64,000 nt of DNA, taken from contig JAHLJZ010000027.1 of NCBI GenBank assembly GCA_025602915.1, forward strand, positions 1 through 64,000, in the 5' to 3' direction. The first letter of the stretch is position 1; every line of letters begins with the position of its first letter. Shown one piece after another: positions 62,806 to 64,000 of this stretch. The notes under the pieces were generated by a model. It searched no databases. It was not told the DNA's origin and was given only the letters and a program-made list of their open reading frames with translations. A program made the translations under genes and the position numbers. The stretch is from Paraphysoderma sedebokerense (lineage: Eukaryota > Blastocladiomycota > Physodermatomycetes > Physodermatales > Physodermataceae).

Positions 62806-64000
62806 ATGAGTCCTCCAGTGACACCACCAATCCCGAATTTCAACCCTGAAACTGTCCAACAGCTGACATTGACACTCACCCAGCTGGCCTCCTCTGACAG
62901 TGCTGTATTATCTCAAGCGGAGGAACATCTGAATTCCTACTGGATCGCATCGCATCCCGATATACTATTGGCCGGATTGGTGTACCTTTTGAGGACAAAT
63001 GGTGACGCTATTGTTGGTGTCAAGATTACGTTTCATTGAACTTTTAAATCTTTTGGCGTTATCAGTTTTACTTATTTTAATTTGACATCTATATATTATC
63101 ACGATTATTAGTTACGTTCATTCGCTGCAATTCTGTACCGTCGAATTGCCTTGAAACCAATGCCGTCGTCAGATGGCAACCAATCTCACACCCAACTGCA
63201 ATTCGTTGTTTCGCCGGCAACCCGACAATATTGTCTTGACGAATTGTTATCGGCCCTAGCCAAAGAACCAGTGTCAAATGTTAGACGAAAATTATGCGAT
63301 ACGATAGCTGAAGTAGCTAAAGCTCATCTGCTTCGAAACGAACCGTGGCAGAAGTTATTACCTGTAATGTTTGATTGTGTTAAGTCTCCGCAAGCTGAAT
63401 TTAGAGAATCGGCGTATAGAATCTTCACATCAGTTCCAAGATTAATCGCCGGCGGTGTAATTGATATGTCAGCCGTAAAGCCGATTTTCGAAAATAGTTT
63501 AAGTGCGCAAGAAGTCAAGGAGGTTAGTTACTACCGAGAACACCGTTCGTTTGCAAGCGTCTTGACTTTGACCATATTCACTTCAGGTTCGAGTTGCTGC
63601 ACTTCGTGCTGCTGTAACTTTTCTGCTTGAGGCGAATACCTCTAAATCTGAAACCGCCCAACAACTCATGTTGTCTATTCTTAATGTGCTTCCCCCGTTG
63701 TCGAGCGAAGGAGATGAAGATAATTTATCAGAAGCATTTTCATCTTTGATCGAACTGGCGGAATCTTTGCCAAAATTATTTAGACCGATTATGGGGGATC
63801 TCCTAATGTTTGTCATGCAAATATTGAAGAACGGCGACTTAGAAAACAGTGAGTATCGCCAACTTGAATTTGATCACTAGATATGTCCACCACCGGCTGT
63901 AATTCACATCTCCTATGTAACCGACACATGTATAGGTACTAGGCAGACAGCCCTTGAATTATTATTGTCCATTGCGGATGCTGCTCCAAGCATGGTGCGC
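62806..64000 (+). CDS. Importin-5/Kap121-type karyopherin beta, 5' part
   Basis: Exons 62806-63012, 63112-63522, 63587-63848 and 63936 onward stay in frame; the gene runs off the window end. The protein opens with HEAT-repeat sequence: a helix around LTLTLTQLASSDS, then LRSFAAILYRRIALK, VRRKLCDTIAEVAKAHLL, ESAYRIFTSVPRLI, VRVAALRAAVTFLLE, LIELAESLPKLFRP and TRQTALELLLSIADAAPSM. The order and wording match importin-5/Kap121 (Pse1), which carries ribosomal proteins and histones into the nucleus in a RanGTP-dependent way. About 310 residues of the expected 1,100 or so are present. The first intron uses an unusual GTTGGT donor at 63,013, chosen because it alone keeps the HEAT frame. Kap123 is a less likely alternative. 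Confidence 0.82.

Overview
The window is nuclear DNA of a fungus, most likely from an early-diverging (non-Dikarya) lineage. Genes are dense and cut by many short GT-AG introns, mostly 50-100 nt. The gene set is fungal: a Pma1-type proton pump, an Adp1-type ABCG transporter, an Oac1-type mitochondrial carrier, Sil1 and Vps13. Two features point away from Dikarya: hybrid histidine kinases with a CHASE sensor, and a cobalamin-dependent methionine synthase reductase. The lineage call is inference; no rRNA or other marker is present.

Layout. Positions 1-279 (minus) hold a piece of a Ty1/copia-like Gag at the window edge. Positions 668-13,675 hold three paralogous CHASE-PAS-HisKA-HATPase-receiver kinases: one on plus (668-4157), then two on minus (4541-8174 and 10,074-13,675). 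A tandem repeat of about 173 bp lies between the last two. From 15.3 to 24.8 kb come a single-pass PSI-domain membrane protein (+), a small KCTD/BTB protein (-), the ABCG transporter (-) and the oxaloacetate-type carrier (-). From 27.0 to 46.7 kb come a very large CDK12/CTDK-I-type kinase with an RS domain (+), prefoldin subunit 1 (+) and VPS13 (+, about 12 kb). From 47.2 to 64.0 kb come SIL1 (-) divergent from methionine synthase reductase (+), the plasma-membrane H+-ATPase (+), a highly repetitive Tyr/Gly/Ser/Lys/Asp/Glu protein ending in Cys-Val-Cys (-), and the 5' part of an importin-5/Kap121 gene (+) cut by the window end.

Most of the right two thirds is housekeeping: transcription elongation, cytoskeletal folding, lipid transport, ER chaperoning, methionine/B12 metabolism, proton pumping and nuclear import. 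The unusual part is the kinase cluster. All three proteins keep the CHASE sensor, the phospho-acceptor His and a complete receiver domain. In all three, both conserved asparagines of the ATP-binding N-box are replaced and the G1 box is altered, so they may be receptors whose kinase function has changed. The repetitive protein at 59.6-61.1 kb and the low-complexity insertions in the carrier and in Sil1 are further points of interest.

Exon coordinates were derived by hand from splice motifs, reading phase and comparison among paralogues. Those for the three kinases, CDK, MTRR, H+-ATPase, carrier, Sil1, prefoldin and the repeat protein all close in frame. VPS13 and the ABC transporter are given as gene spans with only some exons resolved.
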